In this document: piece by piece, positions 33,517 to 42,316 of the stretch | Layout: the number at the start of each line of letters is the position of its first letter | Numbering within the stretch: the stretch's first letter is position 1 | Source of the DNA: Sphingosinicella humi | GTDB taxonomy: Bacteria > Pseudomonadota > Alphaproteobacteria > Sphingomonadales > Sphingomonadaceae | Direction of reading: 5' to 3' | Length of the DNA: 64,000 nt | Assembly (NCBI RefSeq): GCF_003129465.1 | Contig: NZ_QFFF01000002.1 | Coordinates: forward strand, 186,001-250,000 | The notes under the pieces: generated by a model | What the model was told of the DNA's origin: nothing | The model's database searches: none | Seen by the model: the letters and a program-made list of their open reading frames with translations, nothing else | Translations under genes and position numbers: made by a program

Positions 33517-34649
33517 CTGCCCGCCAGATAGCGGCGCGCGTCGGCGAGGGCGTGGCCGCCTTCGATCCGGTCGAGTGGGATCGTTGCGCCGGCCCGGACA
33601 ATCCCTTCACGACCCATGCGTTTCTCTCTGCCTTGGAGGAATCCGGGAGCGCCACGGCGGCGGCCGGCTGGCAACCCGTTCCGATTGCGATCGACGGCGC
33701 GGATGGGCGGCTCGCGGCGGTGATGCCGGCCTATGCCAAGAGCCACAGCCAGGGCGAATATGTGTTCGACCACGCCTGGGCCGACGCGTTCGAGCGCGCG
33801 GGCGGACGCTACTATCCCAAGCTCCAGATCGCCGTGCCCTTCACGCCGGTGCCGGGCCGGCGGCTGCTGACAGACGAGCCCAGTCTCGCTCCCGGGCTCA
33901 TCGCAGCGGCCGAGGAGCTGGTGCGGCAGAACGGCCTCTCCTCCGCCCACGCCACCTTCATCGCGCCGAGCGAAGCGCCCTTGTTCGAACGCGCCGGCTG
34001 GCTGATCCGCGTCGACAGCCAATTCCACTGGCACAATGACCGGTATGGATGCTTCGACGATTTTCTCGCCACCCTCTCCTCGCGCAAGCGCAAGGCGATC
34101 CGCAAGGAACGCATCGCCGCCCTCGAAGGCCTGACGGTGGAGCATGTCACGGGAGGGGCCATAGCCGAGCGGCACTGGGATGCCTTCTGGACCTTCTATC
34201 AGGACACGGGCGCCCGCAAATGGGGCCGGCCCTATCTCACCCGCTCCTTCTTCTCGCTCCTCGGACAGAAGATGGCGGACCGGCTGTTGCTGATCCTTGC
34301 GATTCGGGACGGGAAGCCGATCGCCGGCGCGCTCAACCTCGTCGGCGCCGACGCTCTCTACGGCCGCTACTGGGGGACGATCGAGGAGGTGCCGAACCTC
34401 CATTTCGAGATCTGCTACTATCAGGCGATCGAAGCGGCGATCGCGCGCGGGCTGAAGCGGGTCGAGGCGGGCGCCCAGGGCGGGCACAAGCTCAGCCGCG
34501 GCTATCGCCCGGTGCCGACCTTCTCGGCCCATTATCTCGCCCATTCCGGACTTCGCAAAGCGGTCGCCGAATATCTGAGCCACGAGCGCGCAGCCGTGGC
34601 GCACGAAATCCGCGCGCTGGAGGAGATGACGCCCTTCAAGAAAGGCTGA
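33513..34649 (+). CDS. GNAT/FemAB-like (DUF482) acyltransferase
   Basis: A 378-residue double-GNAT protein of the DUF482 'peptidogalycan biosynthesis' type. Blocks: PFTTHAFLSALEESGS, FDHAWADAFERAG, FHWHNDRYGCFDDFLA, LSSRKRKAIRKER and AGAQGGHKLSRGY. It is predicted to add amino acids or acyl groups to an amine acceptor; no defined substrate. GTG 33513 overlaps the GDPD stop (GTGA). Last gene of the operon. Confidence 0.85.
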   Translation: MTARQIAARVGEGVAAFDPVEWDRCAGPDNPFTTHAFLSALEESGSATAAAGWQPVPIAIDGADGRLAAVMPAYAKSHSQGEYVFDHAWADAFERAGGRYYPKLQIAVPFTPVPGRRLLTDEPSLAPGLIAAAEELVRQNGLSSAHATFIAPSEAPLFERAGWLIRVDSQFHWHNDRYGCFDDFLATLSSRKRKAIRKERIAALEGLTVEHVTGGAIAERHWDAFWTFYQDTGARKWGRPYLTRSFFSLLGQKMADRLLLILAIRDGKPIAGALNLVGADALYGRYWGTIEEVPNLHFEICYYQAIEAAIARGLKRVEAGAQGGHKLSRGYRPVPTFSAHYLAHSGLRKAVAEYLSHERAAVAHEIRALEEMTPFKKG

Positions 34650-34676
34650 AGGTGGCGCGCGATGTGCGGGCCTTAA

Positions 34677-35044
34677 GCGCCAGAGGGTCTGTAAGCCGGG
34701 TTCTGTCCAGCGGATCACTCCGCCTGTGCGACCATTCCTCTAGGAGGCGGATCGCTCCGCCCCTCCAGCAACCAACCCGGGCGACGAGCCGGAACATGGC
34801 CCATATGCCGCCCCTATTCGGTCTTGCTCCCGGTGGGGTTTACCGTGCCGCCTTCCGTTGCCGGAGGCGCGGTGCGCTCTTACCGCACCCTTTCGACCTT
34901 GCCGGCCCGAAGACCGGCGGTTTGCTTTCTGTTGCACTGTCCCTGGGGTCACCCCCGCCGGGCATTACCCGGCACCGTCGTTCCGTGGAGCCCGGACTTT
35001 CCTCGCCTCGCTAGCGCGAGCCGCGGCCGCCCGACCCTCTGGCG
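34677..35044 (-). ncRNA. rnpB: RNase P RNA (class A)
   Basis: Minus-strand RNA with complementary ends (CGCCAGAGGGTC at the 5' end and GACCCTCTGGCG at the 3' end), the conserved GAGGAAAGTCCGGGCTCCA of CR-I, ACAGTGCAACAGAAAGCAAA, AAGGGTGCGGTAAGAGCGCA, and the 3' signature GACAGAACCCGGCTTAC. It is the catalytic RNA for tRNA 5' processing. Several apparent ORFs cross it and are not genes. Confidence 0.96.
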
Positions 35045-35086
35045 TGCTCCATGTAGCGATTGCGCCGCCATTCTCCAAGGCGAAGC

Positions 35087-35767
35087 TCAGCCATTGCCGA
35101 GCAGCAAGCCCAGGAGGATGGCACGGGTCTCGCCGTCGATGACGCCATCGACCTGCTCCGGTCGGAAGCGGCGCTGGAAGGCAACCACCGCCGCTTGGGG
35201 ATCGCGAACGTCGTAGCCGAATCGCTCGAGGGCCAGGAGGAAGCCTCCATCGGTCCAGTTAGGGTCGAGGAGATTGCGGGTCGGCCGGCGGACGGCAAGC
35301 CCGAGCTTGGCCAGGCGGTTCCATTCGAACAGCTCGCCCGGGTCCTGCTTGCGCGCCGGCGCGATGTCGGAATGACCGACCACATTGGCCTTCGGGATTC
35401 CATGGCGGCGGACGATGTCGGCGACGAGCGGCACGAGCGCGTCCATCTGCTCCTCGGGGAAAGGCTGATAGCCGAACTCGTGCCCCGGATTGACGATCTC
35501 GATGCCGATGCTGGCGGAATTGACGTCCCTCACCCCACGCCAATGCGAGCGGCCCGCGTGCCAGGCGCGCTTCTCCTCGTCGACCATCCGCAGCACCTGC
35601 CCGTCCTCCGCCACCAGATAGTGACAGGAAACCTTGGCCTCCGGGTCACGGAGCCGTTCGATGGCCGAAGCGGCGTCGACCATGCCGGTATAATGCAGCA
35701 CCAGCATGCTGATGGGCACGTCGCGCTCATCGAAATTGGGCGAAGGACAGTCGATGATGGCGCTCAT
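35087..35767 (-). CDS. N-acetylmuramoyl-L-alanine amidase (AmpD-like, Amidase_2 + peptidoglycan-binding)
   Basis: A 226-residue zinc amidase. Ligands are His in ISMLVLHYTGM and in VVGHSDIAPARKQDPG, and WHAGRSHWRG is the substrate loop. A C-terminal peptidoglycan-binding-type helix bundle ends RRFRPEQVDGVIDGETRAI. There is no clear signal peptide, so a cytoplasmic AmpD-type muropeptide-recycling role is likely. ATG 35767 is used. Confidence 0.9.
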   Translation of the reverse strand: MSAIIDCPSPNFDERDVPISMLVLHYTGMVDAASAIERLRDPEAKVSCHYLVAEDGQVLRMVDEEKRAWHAGRSHWRGVRDVNSASIGIEIVNPGHEFGYQPFPEEQMDALVPLVADIVRRHGIPKANVVGHSDIAPARKQDPGELFEWNRLAKLGLAVRRPTRNLLDPNWTDGGFLLALERFGYDVRDPQAAVVAFQRRFRPEQVDGVIDGETRAILLGLLLGNG

Positions 35768-35815
35768 GGCCACACTTGCGCTCGAAAATCGCGCGCTCGT
35801 CAAGAGCCTCCGGCC

Positions 35816-36676
35816 TCAACCGTTGGCGACACGCCGGGGTTCGACGGCGGGTACTTCCTCGCGGCGCATATAAAGGCCGCGGTGGCTCGGATCGGAAACG
35901 AATGCCTCCGTCTGCCCGATCACGGTCTCGCCGGCGCCGAGCATCAATATGGCGTCCGGTGCGCTGGCCGCGGCCAGCTTGTCGAACACCGTCCGCCGCC
36001 TCTCGGCCGAGAAATAGAGAAGAACATTGCGGCACAGGATGACGTCGAACCGGCCCGGCCTCGGCGGCGGTTCGACCAGACTGTGATGCTGGAAGCGCAC
36101 GGAATCACGGATCTGCGGCATGATTCGCCACTGCTGCCCTTCCTCCTCGTCGAACCAGCGAATCATCTGCAGCACGGGGAGGCCACGCTGCACTTCGAAT
36201 TGGGAATAGAGGCCCGAGCGGGCGCGCTCGATCGCCGAGCGCGAAACGTCCGTGCCGACGATGTCGATCGTCCAGTCCCGCCAGCGGACCTTGTCCTCCG
36301 CGAACGCCATGGCGAGGGAATAGACTTCCTGACCCGTCGAGCAACCGGCGCACCAGATGCTGAGCTTCTTCTCCGCCGCGCGCATCCGCTCCAGGCGCCT
36401 CAGCGCCCCGTTCAAGAGCAGATCGAACGGCGACCGGTCGCGGTAGAAATAGGTTTCGTTATTGAGAAGCGCTTCCACCACCTCATCCGCGAGGCCCGGC
36501 TCGCGGCCGGTGACGAGGGTGGCGATCAGCTGATCGAGCGTGCCGATACCGCGCTCGCGCAGGATCGATTTCAGCGCCGTCTCGATGCGCCAGCGGCGGC
36601 TGATCGTCAGCTGCTGGCCCGTGCGCGTTTCGAGCAGGCCGGCAAGGATACGGCTTGAGGCGTCGCTTACTTCCAC
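35816..36676 (-). CDS. cheR: CheR-family protein-glutamate methyltransferase
   Basis: A 286-residue SAM-dependent methyltransferase that methylates receptor glutamates. N-terminal helical domain, then LLNNETYFYRDRSPFDLL, the SAM loop WCAGCSTGQEVYSLAM, IVGTDVS and FDVILCRNVLLYF. The start is GTG 36676, ten bases inside the cheB 3' end. Last gene of the cheA-W-Y-B-R cluster. Confidence 0.93.
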   Translation of the reverse strand: MEVSDASSRILAGLLETRTGQQLTISRRWRIETALKSILRERGIGTLDQLIATLVTGREPGLADEVVEALLNNETYFYRDRSPFDLLLNGALRRLERMRAAEKKLSIWCAGCSTGQEVYSLAMAFAEDKVRWRDWTIDIVGTDVSRSAIERARSGLYSQFEVQRGLPVLQMIRWFDEEEGQQWRIMPQIRDSVRFQHHSLVEPPPRPGRFDVILCRNVLLYFSAERRRTVFDKLAAASAPDAILMLGAGETVIGQTEAFVSDPSHRGLYMRREEVPAVEPRRVANG

Positions 36677-37788
36677 GGGACCCCCTGGGCTCTGGCGGCA
36701 ACTCTGCGGGCAAGATCGGCGGGAGACAGCACGGCCGAAGCCAGCCCGGCTTCGGCAACGGCGCGGGGCATGCCCCACACGGCCGAGGTCTCCTGATTCT
36801 GGACGAGCACCGCGCCGCCGCTGTCGACGAGCCGGGCGCTGCCGACCAGGCCGTCGCGGCCCATGCCGCTGAACACGACGCCGAGCCCGTGCCGGCCATA
36901 AACTTCACCCACCGACCAGAACATGCTGTCGACGGAAGGAAGGCAGCCGGAGCTTGCCGGATCGCGGCTGAGGGTCACGTGGACGCTCCTGCCCTCGCGA
37001 GCCAGGCACAGATGCGCGTCGCCGCGGGCGATGAAGATCTGCTCCGGCTCCAACCGCATGCCTTCGTCGACGACCCGCGCCTCCCGCCCCGCCGCCGCCG
37101 CGATCTGGCGGGCGAAGAAGGGCATGAACACGTCGGGCAGATGCTGGGTGACGAGGATCGGGCCGCCGAGCTTCGATGGCAGCGACTTCAGGAATTCGCC
37201 GAGGGCATGGAGACCGCCCGTCGAGGCGCCGAGCGCGAGGCAGCCGAGGCTGGTATCGGGCATTGCCCGAAGCGTCACTTCCGGAAGATCGGCGGCCGAC
37301 GCCCCTGCCCCGGCGGCCTGGCCGGCGCTGACCCGGCCGATTCGGCGCAGTCGCTCGGCCAGCACTTCCGAGAATCGTCCGGCAAAAGTGCCGGTGCCGG
37401 GCTTGGGAAGGGTGTCGGCGGCGCCGAGCGCCAGCGCCTTCACCGTCGCCTCGGCGCCATCCTCGCAGATAGAGGAAACGATCAACACACGGGCGCCGCG
37501 ACCGCGCTTCAATATTTCGGGAAGCGCCTGCAGCCCGCTCGTTCCGGGCATCTCCACGTCGAGGAGGACAATGTCCACCCGCACGCTCTTCAATGCGTCC
37601 AGCGCTTCGCCGGCATTGCCCGCAAGCGCGACGATCTCGAAATCCTTGTGGGCGGAGAGCATCCGCGACAGCACGGCGCGGGCGATCGGCGAATCATCGA
37701 CGATCATCAGCCGGATCGGCGGCTCCTGGCGCATGCCCTCGCCGATCCTGACGGGGCGCGCCGGCACCGTCGCGAAGGGTTGTATCAC
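36667..37788 (-). CDS. cheB: Chemotaxis response regulator protein-glutamate methylesterase CheB
   Basis: A 373-residue protein with a receiver domain (phospho-acceptor D77 in VLLDVEMPGTSGLQ, acidic pair in MIVDDSP), a linker, and a methylesterase domain with Ser in ALGASTGGLHAL, His in VTQHLPDVF and Asp in FSGMGRDGLVG. It removes receptor methyl groups when phosphorylated. GTG 37788 overlaps the cheY stop; ATG 37734 is an alternative. Confidence 0.94.
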   Translation of the reverse strand: MIQPFATVPARPVRIGEGMRQEPPIRLMIVDDSPIARAVLSRMLSAHKDFEIVALAGNAGEALDALKSVRVDIVLLDVEMPGTSGLQALPEILKRGRGARVLIVSSICEDGAEATVKALALGAADTLPKPGTGTFAGRFSEVLAERLRRIGRVSAGQAAGAGASAADLPEVTLRAMPDTSLGCLALGASTGGLHALGEFLKSLPSKLGGPILVTQHLPDVFMPFFARQIAAAAGREARVVDEGMRLEPEQIFIARGDAHLCLAREGRSVHVTLSRDPASSGCLPSVDSMFWSVGEVYGRHGLGVVFSGMGRDGLVGSARLVDSGGAVLVQNQETSAVWGMPRAVAEAGLASAVLSPADLARRVAARAQGVPWK

Positions 37789-38150
37789 ACGACCCCGACG
37801 ATCTGCAGCTTGCTCTCCAGCGTCTCGCGGTCGAACGGCTTCATGACATATTCGTCGGCGCCGGCGTCGATCGCGGCCCGGATGTGCGCCGCATCATTCT
37901 CGGTGGTGCAGAAGACGACCTTGGGCTGGCTGCCCAGCTTCTGCTGGCGGAGGGTGCGCAGGAACTCCATGCCGCTCATCACCGGCATGTTCCAGTCGAG
38001 CAGGACGACGTCCGGCACGCTCGCCTCGATGCGGTTCAGGGCCTCGCGGCCGTCCTCCGCTTCGTCCACGGTGAAGTTGAGCGTCTCCAAGATGTGACGC
38101 GCGACTTTGCGGATCACCTTGGAATCATCGACGACAAGACAGTTCTTCAT
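37785..38150 (-). CDS. cheY: CheY-like response regulator
   Basis: A 121-residue receiver domain: acidic pocket LVVDDSKVI, phospho-acceptor D52 in VLLDWNMPVMSGMEF, Thr in FCTTEND and Lys in YVMKPFDRE. It is the probable output regulator of the CheA kinase encoded upstream. It could target a flagellar motor, a pilus or a c-di-GMP enzyme; nothing here decides. Confidence 0.92.
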   Translation of the reverse strand: MKNCLVVDDSKVIRKVARHILETLNFTVDEAEDGREALNRIEASVPDVVLLDWNMPVMSGMEFLRTLRQQKLGSQPKVVFCTTENDAAHIRAAIDAGADEYVMKPFDRETLESKLQIVGVV

Positions 38151-38218
38151 TCCCACTCTCGCTCTAACGGCCGCGATCTTCAGGCTAGCCGCAATTGGTA
38201 ATGACTATGTTAAGGCGC

Positions 38219-38653
38219 TCACGCGGCTTGCGCGGCAGGGCCGGTGAGCAGCGACTGCGTCTCGATCAACAACAACAGGTCGTCGCCGGCCTGCACCATG
38301 CCCTTGGCGACGCGCCTCCAGCCGCGGGCGATCGACGTCCGCACCGGGCGGATTTCGCCGGAAAATTCGATCACGTCCTCCACGGTCTCGACGAGCAGCG
38401 CATAGGGATGCCCGTCCGTCTCGATGACGATCGCCTCGCGCGGCCCATCGACCGACGATCGATCGAGCCCGATGCTGGCGGAGCAATCCACCACCGTCAG
38501 AACGCGGCTGCGAAGCGCGGCGAGGCCGGCGACATGGTCGGGAGCACGCGGGATTGGCGTCAGCCCCTCGATCTCGACAACCGCCTCGACATCGGCGGCC
38601 GGTATGGCGACGCGCTGGCCTGCCAGCGAAATGATGAGGAGAAGCTCCGTCAT
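38219..38653 (-). CDS. cheW: Chemotaxis coupling protein CheW
   Basis: A 144-residue CheW fold coupling receptors to CheA: LLLIISLAGQRVAIPAADVE, LTPIPRAPDHVAGLAALR and the VLTVVDCSASIGL core. It overlaps the cheA stop by four bases, so translation is coupled. Confidence 0.92.
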   Translation of the reverse strand: MTELLLIISLAGQRVAIPAADVEAVVEIEGLTPIPRAPDHVAGLAALRSRVLTVVDCSASIGLDRSSVDGPREAIVIETDGHPYALLVETVEDVIEFSGEIRPVRTSIARGWRRVAKGMVQAGDDLLLLIETQSLLTGPAAQAA

Positions 38654-41004
38654 TTCCCTTCCTTCCTGCGCATCGCGGTTCGACTGCTGAGGGCGCTCAA
38701 CAGGCCCGCCCGGTCATAACGGTAGATGCTGTCGTCATTCTCGTTGGCCGGATCGAGCGCGGCGCGGATCTTGAGCACCCGATCGCTTGGCGACTCCGCC
38801 ATTTCAGCATCCGCGCTCGCGATCAACACGTCTGCCTCTTCCGCCTGGGGCGTGCCGGCCGCGACCAGTCGGTAGCCGGCGCTCTCGATGATTGGGCCCA
38901 GCACATGCTCCATCCAGCCGCCGTCGTCCGGAAGCGCACAGACCGGTTTCACCGCCTCGGCCGCGCTGTCCCCGCCATGGGCGCCGAACAACCAATACGG
39001 ATCCAGGACCTCGACCTGCTCGCCGCCGATCAACGTCACCCCGCCGACCTCGCCGGGGGCGCCGGCCGGCTGCCAGTCCGGCCCCAGCGCCACGAGGTCG
39101 ATAACCTCGGCAAAGCCATAGGCCAGCTCGGTCACGCCGTCCGAGAGACGAAGGATACGTATCGATCCGTCCGGCTGTTCCGTACAGCCCGCGAGCGGGA
39201 GGATGCGTTCGCCCAAGGCGACCCGCATGCGCCCGGCGCTGCGCTTGATCGACTCCGCGGGCACGTCCTCGATACGCTCGACGACGGCGAGACGGATAAC
39301 GCGCTTGGCGCCGTCCACGGTGCGGAACAGCAAGGCCGGCGTTTCCCCGCGAGAGGCACTTTCCGGCACGGGCTGGGCCGTCAGCTTGTCGATCTCATTC
39401 TGGTCGAGAACCACGCCGGCGAAAGTCGCGATACCGGAAGGATCGAGCAGGAGAATGGGGCTGCCGTCGTCGGCGAGTGTCGTGCCGGCATAAAGACCGG
39501 TGGCCATGACCACGGGAGCGGCGGGCTTCACGACCAATTCCTCATGATCGTGGACGCAATCGACGGCGAGCGCATAGACGTCCCCGCCCGCCGGTTTCAG
39601 CACGATCATGCTTTGATCGGCCATCTCGCAGCCTTCCTCGATGCCCAGCGTGTCACCCAGCGAGACCAGCGGGATGCGCTTGTCGCGGATGCCGGCGATG
39701 CGAGCGCCGCCGACGGATTCGATGCGCACGCTATTATTCTTGCTGCGCACGATCTCCTCGATCGCCGAGCGCGGAATTGCGAAGCTGCGGCCGCCGACGC
39801 TGACGGTCAGCGCCGGAATGATGGTGAGGGTGAGCGGCACGCGGAGGGTGAGGCGGACCCCCTGCCCGACCTTGCTCTCGATATCGACGACGCCGCCGAT
39901 CCTCTCGATATTGGCGCGGACCACGTCCATGCCGACGCCGCGACCGGAAATGGCCGTGACCTCCCTGGCGGTCGATAGTCCCGCCTGAAAGATCAGGGCG
40001 ATGCGCTGGGTATGGGACAGCCGCTCGCCCTGCTCACTGCTGAGGACGCCGGCGGACACTGCCTTGCGGACCAGCTTCTCGCCGTCGATGCCGCGGCCGT
40101 CGTCGAGGATTTCGATCAGGATCTGGTTGCCCGACTGCCGCGCGGAGACGCGGAGCGCGCCGGTAGCGGGCTTGCCCGCCTTGGTCCGTTCCTCAGGCGG
40201 CTCGATGCCATGGTCGACGGCGTTGCGGACGATGTGGGTCAACGGATCGCGGATCATCTCGATCATTTCGCGGTCCAGCTCGACATCCCCGCCGTCCACT
40301 TCGAGCGTCACTTGCTTGCCGAGCTCGGCCGAAAGGTCGCGGACCATCCGCGGCAGGCTGACGAAGAGATTGTCGATGCGCTGCATGCGCGTGCGGGTGA
40401 TCGCGTCGCGCATCTCGGCAATACAGCCCGAGACCCTTTCGAACGCCGATTCGATGGCCATGTTGCCGGGCGCCTCGCGCAGGCGACGGGCGAGTTCGTT
40501 GCGGGCGAGCACCATGTCGGAGACGCCGCTCATCATGCGATCGAGCAGGTCGACCGACAGGCGGATGCTGCGCAGGCTCTTGCGGGCCTCGACGAAGCCC
40601 CCCGTGCCCGGCTCCTGCTCCGGCACGACCGCTTCGCTGGTTTCGCTGAGGGCGGCGATCAGCTGATTGTCGTCACTGCTCGAAACCGACTCTCCGGTCT
40701 CCAGCGCCTGGACCAGTTCGCCGATGCGGTCGATGACGGCGAGGACGGCGGTGACGAGCTTGGGATGGGCGCGGCGCTTGCCGGCGCGGACGTCCGCCAG
40801 CACATCCTCGGCGGCGTGGCTCAGCGCCTCCAGACGCGGCAGGTCGAAGAAGCCGCAATTGCCTTTGACGGTGTGGACGAAGCGGAAAATCTCGTCGAGG
40901 CGGCCGCGGTCGTCCGGCTCGGCTTCCCAGGCGACGATCTCTCCCCCGAGCGCCTCCAGCATCTCGCGCGTTTCGGCGATGAATTCGTTGATCAGGTCTT
41001 CCAT
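38650..41004 (-). CDS. cheA: Chemotaxis histidine kinase CheA with extra C-terminal region
   Basis: A 784-residue hybrid-length CheA. HPt domain with H44 in FVHTVKGNCGFFDLP. A short linker with no evident CheY-binding P2 domain. Dimerisation helices near residues 145-215. ATPase with N box HIVRNAVDHGIEPPEER, G1 EILDDGRGID and G2 SGRGVGMDVVRANIERIGG. CheW-like P5. After about residue 530 there is a further CheW-like segment and a final ~80 residues resembling a receiver lacking its acidic pocket and clear phospho-site. First gene of the cluster. Confidence 0.93.
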   Translation of the reverse strand: MEDLINEFIAETREMLEALGGEIVAWEAEPDDRGRLDEIFRFVHTVKGNCGFFDLPRLEALSHAAEDVLADVRAGKRRAHPKLVTAVLAVIDRIGELVQALETGESVSSSDDNQLIAALSETSEAVVPEQEPGTGGFVEARKSLRSIRLSVDLLDRMMSGVSDMVLARNELARRLREAPGNMAIESAFERVSGCIAEMRDAITRTRMQRIDNLFVSLPRMVRDLSAELGKQVTLEVDGGDVELDREMIEMIRDPLTHIVRNAVDHGIEPPEERTKAGKPATGALRVSARQSGNQILIEILDDGRGIDGEKLVRKAVSAGVLSSEQGERLSHTQRIALIFQAGLSTAREVTAISGRGVGMDVVRANIERIGGVVDIESKVGQGVRLTLRVPLTLTIIPALTVSVGGRSFAIPRSAIEEIVRSKNNSVRIESVGGARIAGIRDKRIPLVSLGDTLGIEEGCEMADQSMIVLKPAGGDVYALAVDCVHDHEELVVKPAAPVVMATGLYAGTTLADDGSPILLLDPSGIATFAGVVLDQNEIDKLTAQPVPESASRGETPALLFRTVDGAKRVIRLAVVERIEDVPAESIKRSAGRMRVALGERILPLAGCTEQPDGSIRILRLSDGVTELAYGFAEVIDLVALGPDWQPAGAPGEVGGVTLIGGEQVEVLDPYWLFGAHGGDSAAEAVKPVCALPDDGGWMEHVLGPIIESAGYRLVAAGTPQAEEADVLIASADAEMAESPSDRVLKIRAALDPANENDDSIYRYDRAGLLSALSSRTAMRRKEGK

Positions 41005-41096
41005 CGGGCCCCATCCGGAACGGGTGATGGAGCGCTTATGGAGACGAGTTGGTAAAGGAGGCGTTTACGGTTGAGGGGTCATGACCGCCTCACGAA

Positions 41097-41199
41097 CGCC
41101 CCTCGACTTCGCTCGGGGCGAACGGCTGAGCACCGCGGATGAAGTCCTTGGCCTCAAAGCCCACCCGGCCTCGTTCGTCCCGAGCGAAGTCGAGGGGCG
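41097..41199. repeat. Inverted repeat, family A copy 2
   Basis: Two family A arms (41097-41124 and 41172-41199) face each other the opposite way round from copies 1 and 3, with a 47-base loop unlike theirs. They lie between chpT and cheA. Confidence 0.8.
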
Positions 41200-41225
41200 C
41201 ACCCGCAGCGCGCGCAAATCAAAAC

Positions 41226-41861
41226 TCAGGCCGGCAGCGAGGCGCCGATCAGCAGCATGCCTTCCTCATTGTCCATCACCTGGACCTCGCCCTGCCCTTC
41301 CGAGACAAGGCAATGAACCAGCCAGGCCGCGGCGGCGCGCGGCGCGATCTGCTCCTCCGAGCTCTCGCCGGAAAGCGCCTTCTTGAGCTCCGGATCGAGG
41401 ACGATGCGCGGGCCTTCGGCGCGGATGACGATGTCGAGCCCGTCGCCGTGCTTCTCCGCACCGACGTCAAGCCGGCCACCCCGGACGAGGGCGTCACTGG
41501 CGATCAGGACGAGGTTGAGGAGGACCTTCAACGCCGCCTTGCTCATCGTCGGCTCGTCGACGATCCAGCCGAGCTGGATACGGCCTTCCCCGCCGAACAG
41601 CCCCTCGATCGCGACCCGGGCTTCGCGGGTATCGACTTCGTCGGCGAAGCCGCCGGCCGCGCCGAAGGCGAGGCGGAAGAATTTGAGCTTGTTGGCGGAG
41701 GCGCGAGCGCTCTCGCCGAGAAGATCGATGCAGCGGGCGCGCATCTCCGGATCATGTTCGTCCGAGAGCAGCTCGATGCCGTTATTGAGGGCGCCGACGG
41801 GGCTCAAAAGGTCGTGACAGAGGCGCGAGCAAAGAAGGCTGGCGAATTCGTGGGATTTCAT
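41226..41861 (-). CDS. chpT: Histidine phosphotransferase ChpT
   Basis: A 211-residue ChpT-type phosphotransferase: phospho-His H16 in CSRLCHDLLSPVGALNNGIE, then a pseudo-ATPase domain (KAALKVLLNLVLIASDAL, then a region without real G boxes). In Caulobacter it passes phosphate from CckA to CtrA and CpdR. Its upstream regulator DivK is also encoded in this window. ATG 41861 is used. Confidence 0.85.
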   Translation of the reverse strand: MKSHEFASLLCSRLCHDLLSPVGALNNGIELLSDEHDPEMRARCIDLLGESARASANKLKFFRLAFGAAGGFADEVDTREARVAIEGLFGGEGRIQLGWIVDEPTMSKAALKVLLNLVLIASDALVRGGRLDVGAEKHGDGLDIVIRAEGPRIVLDPELKKALSGESSEEQIAPRAAAAWLVHCLVSEGQGEVQVMDNEEGMLLIGASLPA

Positions 41862-42025
41862 CCGGTTGGGCCCCTTTGGCGGCTATTGCGTCTCTTATCA
41901 TGCCTATTGGCGCCTGCGCCGCGAGGTTGCAAGGCGGCGCATGGCCCGCCAGGCTCGTCGCGACCCAAAAGGTACAACGCCAGACGCGAAAGCGGGCGGA
42001 GGCAATCGGCTATTCCGTCGCCGCC

Positions 42026-42195
42026 ATTTTGCAGGCATAGCGTCGATGGCGATCTGGAGGATGACCACAGATGACCAACCCGCTGCTCGGCGGCTCGGCA
42101 CCCCCCGCCAGACGCTCTGCGACATCCTGAACGAGAAGCGGCCCGTCACCCGACCATGGCCCTGCGCCCGAGCGCCGGCTGTTGAAGCTGGTCGG
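42026..42195 (+). pseudogene. Relic of a higBA toxin-antitoxin module
   Basis: One frame ends ...HSVDGDLEDDHR-stop at 42074, matching the C-terminal V-D-V-D-L-E-D-Y-H of HigB toxins. An ATG at 42071 overlapping that stop begins MTNPLLGGSAPP, the usual start of HigA antitoxins. A different frame just after reads RRLGTPRQTLCDILNEKRPV, the HigA helix-turn-helix. The antitoxin is broken by an internal deletion and frameshifts, and only the last residues of the toxin remain. Confidence 0.7.
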
Positions 42196-42210
42196 GGAGT
42201 AGAGGGCAGC

Positions 42211-42240
42211 CGTCATGGCGAGCGGAGCGAAGCAATCCAG
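42211..42240. repeat. Palindromic repeat arm, family B copy 3 (single arm)
   Basis: GTCATGGCGAGCGGAGCGAA followed by GCAATCCAG, one arm only. It lies immediately downstream of the higBA relic and before the DUF2442 gene. Confidence 0.65.
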
Positions 42241-42316
42241 CGCTGCGTCGCCCGGATGTTCGACGGCAGCGCCGCAATTCCGGGGACACACAAATCGATG
42301 GGGCACAAAACCCAAT

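Noticed and set aside
34740-35014. Open frames inside the RNase P RNA
   Set aside because: The RNA has all conserved class A signatures; the frames have no similarity or ribosome sites.
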